From NCBI GenBank assembly GCA_963727835.1, contig CAVSIB010000003.1:1-40257 (forward strand): a DNA stretch of 40,257 bases, in the 5' to 3' direction. The position numbers and the translations under genes are program-made. This DNA is from G026625185 sp963727835. GTDB taxonomy: Bacteria > Desulfobacterota > WTBG01 > JAGOGO01. Numbering within the stretch: position 1 is the stretch's first letter; each line of letters begins with the position of its first letter. The notes under the pieces were generated by a model. The model was not told where the DNA came from. It saw only the letters and a list, made by a program, of their open reading frames with translations, and did not search any database. Shown piece by piece: positions 1 through 7,121 of the stretch.

Positions 1-192
1 GAAGCCAAGGAAATGAACAGGAGCTGAGAAGGTAGTCATTCGAATGGAAGGTCTTATGGGAACCAGTGCTTTTAAATTGAACCATTCCCGAAGCTAAATT
101 TTCCAAACAAACTTAACCAGTTAGCAATAAAACGCAAAACTTCTGATTTGTTGATTTGTAACTTATAAGTGTACCGCATCCTTGCCCGCATA

Positions 193-435
193 CTATTTCT
201 TCAGATATTTGAAAAGATACACACGGAGTGGGCACTGGCATATGTAACCGAATCCGAAACGCAACGCAAACAAACACCCCGAAGGGTTTTCCTCAAGACA
301 GTCGAGATACTTGTCAGCCCCGAAGTCCTTTGCACGGCAGAGATTCTCAAAGCCACTTTTTGCACATTTGAAGTTCTTTGGGCATTGCATTTTTCCTATG
401 ATCTCTTCAATCTTCTTCCTGTCCTCGTCTTTCAT
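193..435 (-). CDS. Small cysteine-rich conserved hypothetical protein
   Basis: An 80-residue protein of unknown function. It opens with a charged stretch (MKDEDRKKIEEI) followed by cysteines in short motifs: CPKNFKC near residue 18, LCRAKD near 33, then a C-terminal YICQCPLR segment. The six cysteines suggest a metal-binding or disulfide-stabilised small protein. There is no signal peptide, so it is probably cytosolic. The start is well supported: an AAAGGAGG Shine-Dalgarno lies just upstream of the ATG on the minus strand. From memory, similar small proteins occur in Desulfobacterota genomes, but I cannot name a family. It is the last gene of a minus-strand series of small genes (812-985, 492-809, then this one), separated from its neighbour by 56 bases, so it may or may not share their phage-like origin. 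Confidence 0.7.
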   Translation of the reverse strand: MKDEDRKKIEEIIGKMQCPKNFKCAKSGFENLCRAKDFGADKYLDCLEENPSGCLFALRFGFGYICQCPLRVYLFKYLKK

Positions 436-491
436 CGCTTCCTCCTTTTAGCCCAACAATGGAATAAAACGATGCTCCATACTAACCCTTT

Positions 492-809
492 TCAATTTGG
501 ATTATACCAGTTCTGTGGTTCCCAAGACAAATCTGCTTCTCCTTTACTGGCTACCCATTCTAAACAATTAGCAATCCAATGAATAAGATTATACGAACAC
601 CGAAATCTCTTTCTTAGTATCTTTACCATCAGTATGTACTCAAAGCTCTCGTGTACCGCTATTCCGATCTGCTGTCTTCTGGTCGTACCTTTAGTCCAGA
701 CATAGATATCTCCTTCTGGAGTCCACCAGCCAGTCTGATCACTTAGAAGGGCATCTTTCTGTAACTCATCACTAAAAGTCTGATCTACATCAGTAAATAT
801 AAACTTCAT
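492..809 (-). CDS. Small hypothetical protein, phage-like, possible HExxE metal site
   Basis: A 105-residue protein I do not recognise by name. The visible feature is AVHESFEY near residue 52 followed about 20 residues later by an IHWIANCLEW segment. That His-Glu-(x)2-Glu plus later His/Asn helix arrangement resembles small phage or archaeal proteins with a zincin-like helix, but this is a pattern guess. It has no signal peptide or membrane segment. The ATG start lies two bases after the stop codon of the preceding small gene (812-985), with AAGG eight bases upstream, which is phage-like dense packing. Tryptophan content is high (WWTPEG, DIYVWTKG, LSWEPQNW), again common in phage structural or lysis-associated proteins. 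A real gene is likely; the function is unknown. Confidence 0.55.
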   Translation of the reverse strand: MKFIFTDVDQTFSDELQKDALLSDQTGWWTPEGDIYVWTKGTTRRQQIGIAVHESFEYILMVKILRKRFRCSYNLIHWIANCLEWVASKGEADLSWEPQNWYNPN

Positions 810-811
810 AT

Positions 812-985
812 TTAAACCTTATAAGCTTCATCAACAAAATTCACATTGGCTATCATTAACACTATCCTATCATTCTGTTTCATCGATATATTCCGTATGC
901 CCTCATTTTCTCAATCATAAAAAGTATCATATTTTGCTTTACCACTGCTGGTTGCAATCCCTATTGCCTCAGGTCGGTGGAACAT
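812..985 (-). pseudogene. Small phage-like ORF interrupted by one in-frame TGA
   Basis: Minus-strand reading gives an ATG at 985 with a perfect AGGAGG seven bases upstream, 24 sense codons (MFHRPEAIGIATSSGKAKYD...), a TGA at 911-913, then 32 further sense codons in the same frame ending ...NFVDEAYKV and TAA at 812-814. The next gene begins two bases later. The strong ribosome binding site, tight junction and continued coding character after the TGA suggest a once-intact 57-residue gene with a nonsense mutation, for example TGG to TGA. Programmed readthrough or an alternative code is possible, but the gene farther upstream carries TAG codons instead, so general decay is simpler. Function unknown. 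Confidence 0.45.
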
Positions 986-1243
986 CTCGAAACCTCCTGA
1001 TTCTCGCCCCTAGGAGTTCGTGAGAGACCACGGGAGCAATGACTTGAGGGATCACTCGGTCACTCCTTCACCCCTTAATTCAACACCCTTCATATAATAG
1101 ACGATCGAGGATATATCCTTTGCTCACAAGAGTCCCAAATCCTCGACATCCGTGAGCCCCAAAACGGGGAGTTCAGGAGTCTCTTATTGGGATTTATTTG
1201 AGTCCAAAGCGAGGAGTTCGGAGCCGTTCAGTTCCAGCTCCAA

Positions 1244-1492
1244 TCATCCCCATCTCCTGCCGTCTTCCCACGCCTTCTGACAGAGAGACTCGGTATCATT
1301 GAAATACATCGCTGTCTTGTTCCACCACGCTTCAAAGCGGTAGTCGCTAGGATTGCTTTCGTTCCAAGCCGTTCTGGCTAGCTTCTTGATCTCCTCATTG
1401 TTAGGAGTTCCGCTCTTGTTGATATCCCACCACTAGGTACCCACCGCCCATCCCAGCAGGTCGGGCAGGCAGTACATATCCTTCTATCCGAA
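1244..1492 (-). pseudogene. Decayed phage-like gene with two in-frame TAG codons
   Basis: Read on the minus strand, one frame stays coding-like for about 80 codons except for TAG at 1484-1486 and TAG at 1433-1435. It runs through KDMYCLPDLLGWAVGT, then WWDINKSGTPNNEEIKKLAR and a C-terminal QKAWEDGRRWG, closing with TGA at 1244-1246. Composition is that of a real protein, rich in Trp and charged residues, and dissimilar to the rest of the window. Both TAGs could come from CAG (Gln) by one transition. The host uses TAG as a true stop (for example at 2902-2904), so this is most easily a pseudogene from a phage or integrated element. The upstream (N-terminal) limit is unclear. Confidence 0.45.
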
Positions 1493-1644
1493 TCCTAAGC
1501 TAATAAAATGTGCTTGCAACCCAAATTTTTTATGATTATTATCCTTCAAGAACATTATAAATTTGAACTTAAGAGAGTTTTAAATTTACAAAATTCTTTG
1601 CCAGTATATTTTGGGGCGTTGATTTTAATAGATTTTTTGATAGG

Positions 1645-1673
1645 AAGAGGGGGTTCAAATCCCCCTTCCCCGA
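1645..1673 (+). other. tRNA 3'-end fragment, candidate attachment-site scar
   Basis: The segment has a tRNA T-arm (GGGGG, loop TTCAAAT, CCCCC at 1649-1665) followed by a seven-base acceptor-like strand TTCCCCG and an A at the discriminator position. No matching D-arm, anticodon arm or 5' acceptor strand (CGGGGAA) occurs in the preceding 100 bases, so it is not a full tRNA gene. tRNA 3' ends are commonly left as direct repeats when integrases insert phages or islands, and phage-like small genes lie just to the left. The isotype cannot be assigned. A simple hairpin with no function is the alternative. Confidence 0.35.
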
Positions 1674-1881
1674 CTCATTTTTTAAACCAAATCATGAGAT
1701 AATTGTCTTATTTAAAAAAGAAAAATGTTTTTCCTCAATCCCACCACGCGTATCTCTTGCAGTTTTCCCTCTCTCCTCCTCTTCGCTGTCAGAGATACGG
1801 TGTTATCTTTCTTTGCTGGTTTTCCCAACAATTTTGATATAATGTAATAGTTGTTTACTATAGGTTTCAGGGAGAAAAGTA

Positions 1882-2904
1882 ATGGGACATGGTAAGTTAA
1901 AAATAATCAGCATTGGACTGTTATCAGGAGGCCTTGATAGCATATTGGCGGCTAAGGTTATCCAGGAACAGGGTATTGAGGTTATCGGGATAGTGTTTGA
2001 GACTCCTTTTTTTAGTGCCCAAAATGGGATTAAGGCTGCTGAAGAATTGGGGATCAAGCTAATTGTTAAAGATATTACCCCAGAACACTTGGCAATGCTT
2101 AAAAACCCCAAGTATGGGTTCGGAGCAAACATGAATCCCTGTATTGACTGCCATGCTTTGATGGTTAGGGAAGCAGGAAAAATTATGGAGGATGAGGAGT
2201 ACCATTTTATCTTTACTGGGGAAGTTGTTAATGAAAGGCCCATGTCCCAGAATAAGAAAGCTTTGAAGTTGGTAGCCAACCTTTCCGGATACCAAGATTT
2301 TTTACTTCGGCCGCTTAGCGCCAAGCTTCTTCCAGAGACCAAAGCGGAAAAATATGGACTCATAGACCGGAGAAGGCTTCTCAACATCCAGGGCCGTTCT
2401 CGAAAATTCCAGTTAGACCTGGTAAAAAAATATGGGATTAAAGAATTCCCTACCCCTGGCGGAGGATGTCTTTTGACGGATCCCATTTTTTCTAAAAAAC
2501 TCAAAGAGCTTTTTGAGAACACTGAGGACTATTCTATCCGGGATATTGAGCTGTTAAAATTAGGCAGACATTTCAGAATCCAAGGGAAAAAAGTAATAAT
2601 CGGAAGGAATAAGGAAGAAAACCAAAAGCTAAAGGAAATTGCCACCGGAAAGGATATTGTGCTTTCTGCTGAACATGTACCGGGACCGATTGCGCTTATC
2701 TGCGACAGTGTTTCTAAAAGAATTATGAAAAAAGCTGCGGGGATCTGTGCTCGTTTTAGCGATGCGAAAAACGAGAAAAAACCCCCGGTTATTTATCGGT
2801 TAGGCAAAAAGAATGAAGAAATAAACCCCGAGGCGATCACTCAAGAAAAAATGGATGCTTTAAGAATAAATTTTGAGACAAAGGTACTGAAAAAAGATAC
2901 ATAG
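1882..2904 (+). CDS. PP-loop ThiI/MnmA-like tRNA thiolation protein with C-terminal NFACT-R (DUF814) domain
   Basis: A 340-residue cytosolic protein. The N-terminal half is a PP-loop ATP pyrophosphatase: the adenylation motif SGGLDS is at about residues 15-20, and a CxxC pair (NPCIDCHAL) is near residue 88. Family members adenylate a tRNA uridine for sulfur transfer. Residues from about 235 (LGRHFRIQGKKVIIGRNKEEN) match the NFACT-R/DUF814 RNA-binding domain often fused to this PP-loop type. It lacks the THUMP and rhodanese domains of classical ThiI, so the exact nucleoside is uncertain. The ATG at 1882 has GGGAG upstream, and a TATAAT-like element lies near 1838-1843. surE follows about 60 bases after the TAG stop, probably in one transcript. 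The annotation as a tRNA-modifying PP-loop enzyme is firm, the substrate is not. Confidence 0.85.
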   Translation: MGHGKLKIISIGLLSGGLDSILAAKVIQEQGIEVIGIVFETPFFSAQNGIKAAEELGIKLIVKDITPEHLAMLKNPKYGFGANMNPCIDCHALMVREAGKIMEDEEYHFIFTGEVVNERPMSQNKKALKLVANLSGYQDFLLRPLSAKLLPETKAEKYGLIDRRRLLNIQGRSRKFQLDLVKKYGIKEFPTPGGGCLLTDPIFSKKLKELFENTEDYSIRDIELLKLGRHFRIQGKKVIIGRNKEENQKLKEIATGKDIVLSAEHVPGPIALICDSVSKRIMKKAAGICARFSDAKNEKKPPVIYRLGKKNEEINPEAITQEKMDALRINFETKVLKKDT

Positions 2905-2963
2905 TCAGGCTTCCAAGGTCATTGTCACCGGGTCGAAAATCTTCACAAAGGATCAACTTCTTG

Positions 2964-3731
2964 ATGCAAAAACCTCGCAACCCCACGACCATTTTAGTTA
3001 CCAATGATGACGGTATTTACTCTGAAGGGATTAAAAGCTTAGCCGAATCTTTAAGTTCTCTCGGCACGATCTGGATTGTTGCCCCTCAACATGAGCAAAG
3101 CGCAGTGGGACATTCCCTTACGCTCCATCGTCCTCTCCGGGTACAAGAAATAGGAGAAAGAAAGCTGGCAGTTGACGGCACTCCAACGGATTGCGTCTGT
3201 TTAGCGGTTAATGGCCTTCTGGATAAAAAGCCCAATCTTTTAGTATCTGGCATTAACCGGGGAGGGAATATGGGGGATGATATTACCTATTCGGGAACGG
3301 TTTCGGCTGCATGGGAAGGGACCCTTTTGGGAATACCTTCTTTTTCCATTTCAACCCTTCCTGATAGTCAGGAGGTCTATAATTTCAAACCAGCAGCAGA
3401 GTTTGCCGGCAGAATGGCCCAGGCGATTTTAAAATACGGACTTCCTTTGAATACCCTTTTAAACGTGAATGTGCCGAATACCAATGGGGTTCCGATTAGC
3501 CAATACAAGTTTACCCGCCAAGGAAGAAGAATCTTTGGGGATTCGATTGTAGAAAAAATCGATCCCCGCGGCAAAAAGTACTATTGGATTGGAGGCACGG
3601 ATCTGGGGTTTGAAGATATCCCGGACTCTGATCTCTTGGCGATTCATCAGAACTGTGTTTCGATCACGCCTATTCTTCTTGACCTTACCAACTACGCCTC
3701 AATAGAAGACCTTCTTACATGGGAGGTTTAA
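2964..3731 (+). CDS. surE: 5'/3'-nucleotidase SurE
   Basis: A 255-residue metal-dependent phosphatase that dephosphorylates nucleoside 5'- and 3'-monophosphates, a survival and stress factor in many bacteria. The N-terminal LVTNDDGI carries the metal-binding Asp-Asp pair; SAVGHSLT and SGINRGGNMGDDITYSGT supply the conserved Ser, Asn and glycine-rich loop; the core ends with AAWEGTLLGIPS. I place the start at the ATG at 2964, with AAAGGA about ten bases upstream, rather than a TTG 42 bases earlier, because the family begins only a few residues before the NDDGI motif and the resulting length is normal. It follows a tRNA-thiolation-like gene and precedes a LOG-type gene and an nlpD-like gene, echoing the surE-pcm-nlpD grouping of Gammaproteobacteria. 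Confidence 0.95.
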   Translation: MQKPRNPTTILVTNDDGIYSEGIKSLAESLSSLGTIWIVAPQHEQSAVGHSLTLHRPLRVQEIGERKLAVDGTPTDCVCLAVNGLLDKKPNLLVSGINRGGNMGDDITYSGTVSAAWEGTLLGIPSFSISTLPDSQEVYNFKPAAEFAGRMAQAILKYGLPLNTLLNVNVPNTNGVPISQYKFTRQGRRIFGDSIVEKIDPRGKKYYWIGGTDLGFEDIPDSDLLAIHQNCVSITPILLDLTNYASIEDLLTWEV

Positions 3732-3868
3732 CGCCTGATAGCGGATGATTTGAGCGCTTTTTAAAGGGTAAAATTCGGTCACTGTCTTCTTTATTCCTTG
3801 GCCAGCCAGGGAAACTAATCAGGGAATCAGGAATCAGAAGAAGCCTCAATGAGATATAAAAGGCTGCT

Positions 3869-4320
3869 ATGAGAAGAATTGGAGTAATTGGCGACGCTGT
3901 TTGCTCAGAAAAAATAATGGGTCTCGCTGAGGAGGTTGGCAGGGAGATTGCCAAACGGAAAGGAATCCTTATTTGCGGCGGACTAACTGGGGTTATGGAA
4001 GGTGCGGCCCGAGGAGCAAAGAAAGAAGGAGGGCTTACGATAGGAATTATTCCGAGCGAGAGCGCTGATGACGCGAACCCTTTTATTGATATTCCGATTG
4101 TGACTGGTTTGCGGGATGCCCGCAATATCATTGTCGTCCGTTCCTCGGAGGCGATCATTGCGATTCACGGAAGATCGGAACGCTTTCCGAGATTGCGTTC
4201 GCCCTGAAATTCAGCGTCCCAGTTATAGGGCTTCATACCTGGGAGGTAAGTCACGATATTGTTAGTGCTTCAAACGCCGTTGATGCGGTAGAAAAAGCTT
4301 TCAATCTGATCCAAGGGTAA
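3869..4320 (+). pseudogene. LOG/Rossmann-fold protein (TIGR00725-like), frameshifted
   Basis: The N-terminal 100 residues have the nucleotide-binding fold of the TIGR00725/LOG (lysine decarboxylase-like) family: MRRIGVIGDAVCSEK, then CGGLTGVMEGAARGAKKEGG, then IGIIP and GLRDARNIIVVRSSEAIIAI. The family motif that should follow, GGGxGTLSE, is broken. Frame one runs to a stop at 4205-4207, while IGTLSEIAFALKFSVPVIGL and the normal C-terminus ending NLIQG continue in another frame to TAA at 4318-4320. One missing base around 4170-4178 explains it. The restored protein would be about 150 residues, normal for this family, and its stop abuts the next ATG at 4321 without a gap. Either a true frameshift or a base-calling error. 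Confidence 0.75.
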
Positions 4321-5052
4321 ATGTCTAAACTCATATTCCGCACTATTTTTTTCTTCTTTTCTCTTTCTCTTTTGTTCGGGGTGGGGTGCAGACCTTTTCA
4401 CGTTTCTGCTCCGGGACAAAAGGAACCAGGCTATCTGGGCACTGAACCTCCGTCTGGCCGTGTTGCCCGTGGTATTTATCATACGGTTAAACCCAAAGAA
4501 ACTCTTTGGAGGATAGCCAAAACTTACGGGGTAAGTCTCCAGACCCTGGCGGAGATAAACAACATTGATGCACCAGCCCAAATCACGGTGGGGCAAAAAC
4601 TCTTTATTCCTGGTGCAACAGAAATCAAAAAAATTATTGTTGACCTCAAAGACACATCGCCGCCGCCGCTAATTATTAAGCAAAAAAATGACTTTATCTG
4701 GCCGGTTCAAGGCAAGGTTGTTTCGCGCTTTGGTGTGCAAGACGGACTGCGTTATGAGGGCATCGATATTGCCGCTCCCTTCGGAACTCTGGTTAAAGCC
4801 GCGGGAGAAGGAGTGGTCGTTTATGAAGGGAGTTTGAAAGGATATGGCAACCTTTTGATTATCAAGCATGAGAATGACTTTAAAACTGTTTATGCATATA
4901 ATGATAAAAATTTAGTATCCGTCGGGCAAAAGGTGAAAAGAGGAGATTCCATTGCCAAGGTAGGAAATACCGGGCGCTATCCTGACCCTCGCCTTCATTT
5001 TCAAATCCGGGACAAGGATCAAGCCCGAAATCCTCTTTTTTTCCTCCCCTAA
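4321..5052 (+). CDS. nlpD: NlpD-like lipoprotein: LysM plus degenerate LytM (M23) domain
   Basis: A 243-residue envelope protein. The N-terminus has a hydrophobic signal ending in Gly-Val-Gly-Cys23, an imperfect lipobox. A LysM peptidoglycan-binding domain spans about residues 58-100 (YHTVKPKETLWRIAKTYGVS to VGQKLFIPG), and a LytM/M23 domain fills 120-243. Zinc ligands expected in active M23 enzymes are changed: RYEGIDIA has Tyr where His is usual, TVYAYND has Tyr for His, and PRLHFQIR has Arg in place of the first His of HLHF. This matches NlpD/EnvC-type activators, which switch on cell-division amidases rather than cut peptidoglycan. The gene begins directly after the LOG-type gene (TAA-ATG). 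Placement downstream of surE supports the nlpD assignment. Confidence 0.85.
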   Translation: MSKLIFRTIFFFFSLSLLFGVGCRPFHVSAPGQKEPGYLGTEPPSGRVARGIYHTVKPKETLWRIAKTYGVSLQTLAEINNIDAPAQITVGQKLFIPGATEIKKIIVDLKDTSPPPLIIKQKNDFIWPVQGKVVSRFGVQDGLRYEGIDIAAPFGTLVKAAGEGVVVYEGSLKGYGNLLIIKHENDFKTVYAYNDKNLVSVGQKVKRGDSIAKVGNTGRYPDPRLHFQIRDKDQARNPLFFLP

Positions 5053-5137
5053 CAAGGTGTGAACTGCTTTTCCATTTTTTCTGAATAAAGTTTCCGAAAG
5101 TACCTGGTTTTACAAGGGGTTGTTTTTCCTTTTTAAA

Positions 5138-5160
5138 AACTCGTTAATTCGTAACGAGTT
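5138..5160. repeat. Inverted repeat downstream of nlpD-like gene
   Basis: Perfect nine-base arms AACTCGTTA and TAACGAGTT flank a five-base ATTCG spacer, about 85 bases after the nlpD stop. It could be a weak transcription terminator, since a short T-run (CTTTT) follows, or an operator for the next unit. Nothing else recognisable lies between 5053 and 5310. Confidence 0.4.
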
Positions 5161-5310
5161 AACTTTTACGGTGCGTTTTTTATAAAAGGCAGCATGCTGC
5201 GGGTTGAGCGCCACAAAAGAAACAACCCCAAAAAACGTAAACTTTTTCTTCCTTCATGCGTCTAACGAAGAGAAAACCTATAAAAAGCTTACCAACTGAG
5301 AAAAAATACA

Positions 5311-5653
5311 ATGGAAAAACCTCCAAGGCGATGGTGGTTGGCAACTGTTTTAATGGTTTCCCCCCCCCCTTGTTTTATTGGAAGCACCGTCGGAAGAAAT
5401 GCCGATGCTGGTAGGCTACCTATCTTATTCGGAAGGATGGCTTTCCCGGTACAATCCTGAGGAGAGGGACTGGGTGGCTATTGCAAAAGACGCTCCTTTG
5501 GAAAAAGGTGGTATCTTGTCTTCCGATAAAAGGGGAAAAGCAGGATGTTCGCTCTTCGCAGAGAATTCACTTAGAACAACCAAGAGAAGGTCAGAGAAGG
5601 GGATTAGAGAAAGAATATATTTACCATCAGTCTTTTCAGCATCAAGATCGTGA
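5311..5653 (+). pseudogene. FecR-domain-like secreted protein, frameshifted at a 10-C tract
   Basis: The ATG at 5311 begins a basic-hydrophobic signal-like segment (MEKPPRRWWLATVLMV) that runs into ten consecutive C residues (5360-5369). Removing one C joins it in frame to LVGYLSYSEGWLSRYNPEER, then DWVAIAKDAPLEKGGILSSD and RGKAGCSLFAENSLR. That pattern (G-x-V/L-x-x-x-x-G, W, L-x-x-G-D/I-x-L, then a beta-rich 'AENS' step) is the N-terminal FecR-like domain of periplasmic proteins (similar to DUF6600 members). After about residue 65 of that frame the sequence loses the family pattern, and no frame continues convincingly before the ECF sigma gene at 5918. It is probably a truncated remnant; phase variation through the C-tract is an alternative. 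Confidence 0.45.
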
Positions 5654-5917
5654 TTATCACTATGAACGAAAAGAAAATAACGCAAGTAAGCGCCAGCACC
5701 GAAATTTTTAAGCCTCTCCCCAGATGTCCAATCTTTCGACTGGATCTGATTTTGATGAAGCAAGATCAAAAGTTGGCAAAGACAATCAGGGTAATCATTT
5801 GAAAGGTTTTTATTTTAGGGGGGTGACCGATAACCAGGTTCTCCTCTTGGTCTTTATAAAAAAGACCAAAGCAGAAACGGAATGCTTGCGATATTCAACT
5901 ATTTTATGTGAGATACG

Positions 5918-6544
5918 GTGGAAGCTGAGACCGAAGAGAATAGGGTAGCACTATTAAACGATGAGGAATTGGTTACCCGTGCCAAGGCTGATGATCAAAG
6001 GGCTATTACGGAGCTTATTCATCGTTATCAACCAAAAGCTTATGCGATTGCCTTTCATCTGTGTTCGGAAGAGAGTGACGAAGTTCGGGATGTCACCCAA
6101 GAGGCTTTTTTAAAGGCCATAAGAAGTATTAAAAAATTTCGAGGACAAGCATCTTTTTCAACCTGGTTTTATCGTATCGTAGTCAACACCTGTCGAGACT
6201 TTCTGAGACGTAAACGGAAAAAAGAATGGCTATTCTCATTGTGGCAAGGGAAACCGCACGGCAATGGGATTTCGCAAGAGAAGGGTAAAGAGCAACCAGA
6301 TTCCAAAGGACATAATAACCCTATGGCAGTTTTCACCGGGAAGCAATTGACACACGATGTTCGCAACGCTTTGAAGGCACTTCCGGATAGGCAGCGGATG
6401 GTTTTTCAGCTTAAGGTGCTTCATGAAATGACTATAAGGGAAATTGCTCAGGTGACAGGATCATCGGAAGGGACCATTAAAAGTCATCTTTTTAGAGCAA
6501 CCCATTTTTTGAGAAATGTTCTTAAGGACTGGGCCGAATCATAA
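5918..6544 (+). CDS. ECF (sigma-70 family, RpoE-type) sigma factor
   Basis: A 208-residue extracytoplasmic-function sigma factor that directs RNA polymerase to a stress or envelope regulon. Region 2 spans about residues 25-95 (DDQRAITELIHRYQ, VRDVTQEAFLKAIRSI, FRGQASFSTWFYRIVVNTCR); region 4 spans about 145-205 (ALKALPDRQRMVFQLKVLHE, MTIREIAQVTGSSEGTIKSH). The linker is somewhat long and polar. The start is taken as GTG at 5918, which has only a weak upstream GAG, so a slightly later start is possible. A zinc-finger anti-sigma gene follows after ten bases and then a periplasmic DUF3106 gene, the usual three-part layout in which the membrane anti-sigma factor holds this sigma until an envelope signal arrives. 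Confidence 0.93.
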   Translation: MEAETEENRVALLNDEELVTRAKADDQRAITELIHRYQPKAYAIAFHLCSEESDEVRDVTQEAFLKAIRSIKKFRGQASFSTWFYRIVVNTCRDFLRRKRKKEWLFSLWQGKPHGNGISQEKGKEQPDSKGHNNPMAVFTGKQLTHDVRNALKALPDRQRMVFQLKVLHEMTIREIAQVTGSSEGTIKSHLFRATHFLRNVLKDWAES

Positions 6545-6554
6545 AGGAGGTGAG

Positions 6555-7121
6555 ATGATGAAACCATGTTCAGATTACCAAGAAATGCTTTTCCTGGATG
6601 TCGATGGGGAATTAAATCCCCTTGAGCGTCATGCCTGGGAGAACCATCTTAGCACCTGCGAACATTGCCGCAAAGAGAAGGAACAACTCTTGCGGTTACT
6701 GCAAACAATCAAAACAGCCCTGCCAACCCCAACGCTTTCTCCGGATAAAGTTGCAGAACATGTCCGGTCAATACAATGGAAGTTAAGGGAGGAAGCTAAC
6801 CTTCCGTGGTGGAGGAAAGCCCGCTTTCGTTTGCCGCAACGACTTGTTCCTGCGCTTACGACTGTTTGTTTGTTACTGATTATCATGGGCTGGTTTGGCT
6901 TGAAGGAATTCAGAGAATTTGGCATCCTGTCGACATCTCCTCAAACCACTTTCGAAGAACAAATTAATCGCAATGACTTAGAGGTTGTAAAGAACCTGGA
7001 CTTTTTAAAAGAAATGGAGGACGTTGAAAAATTAGTCAAGCACTTAGATAAAACAGACTCCCAGAGTTCTTCCACACAACAAAACGATAACGTCAATTAT
7101 GGTGAGAGCGATGATGCATAA
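6555..7121 (+). CDS. Membrane anti-sigma factor with ZAS zinc-finger domain
   Basis: A 188-residue single-span membrane protein. The cytoplasmic N-terminus contains the ZAS signature His-x3-Cys-x2-Cys (HLSTCEHC, about residues 30-37) within a helical fold that typically wraps around ECF sigma region 2 and 4. One transmembrane helix lies near residues 95-118 (LVPALTTVCLLLIIMGWFGL); the rest is a short periplasmic tail rich in acidic and polar residues. An AAAGGAGGTGAG ribosome binding site precedes the ATG pair at 6555/6558, so a longer reading from 6516 is not favoured. It lies ten bases after the sigma gene and overlaps the next gene's start. It is inferred to sequester the adjacent ECF sigma; release could be by proteolysis or redox/metal loss at the zinc site. 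Confidence 0.88.
   Translation: MMKPCSDYQEMLFLDVDGELNPLERHAWENHLSTCEHCRKEKEQLLRLLQTIKTALPTPTLSPDKVAEHVRSIQWKLREEANLPWWRKARFRLPQRLVPALTTVCLLLIIMGWFGLKEFREFGILSTSPQTTFEEQINRNDLEVVKNLDFLKEMEDVEKLVKHLDKTDSQSSSTQQNDNVNYGESDDA

Noticed and set aside
812..1490. Alternative genetic code or selenocysteine for the in-frame TGA and TAG codons
   Set aside because: Two different stop codons are involved, and the host uses both as true stops in intact genes; no SECIS-like hairpin was evident. Decay is simpler.
1580..1680. Complete tRNA gene
   Set aside because: Only the T-arm and 3' acceptor strand are present; no D-arm, anticodon arm or matching 5' strand.
1508..1702. 64-codon plus-strand frame overlapping the tRNA-like fragment
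   Set aside because: No ribosome binding site; overlaps the T-arm-like structure and reads as low-complexity hydrophobic sequence.
1803..2522. 239-codon minus-strand open frame over the PP-loop gene
   Set aside because: Antisense shadow of the intact plus-strand gene; the plus strand has all the family motifs and the minus translation has no domain pattern.
5724..5948. 74-codon frame between the FecR-like remnant and the sigma gene
   Set aside because: Overlaps the sigma start, has no ribosome binding site and shows no motif.
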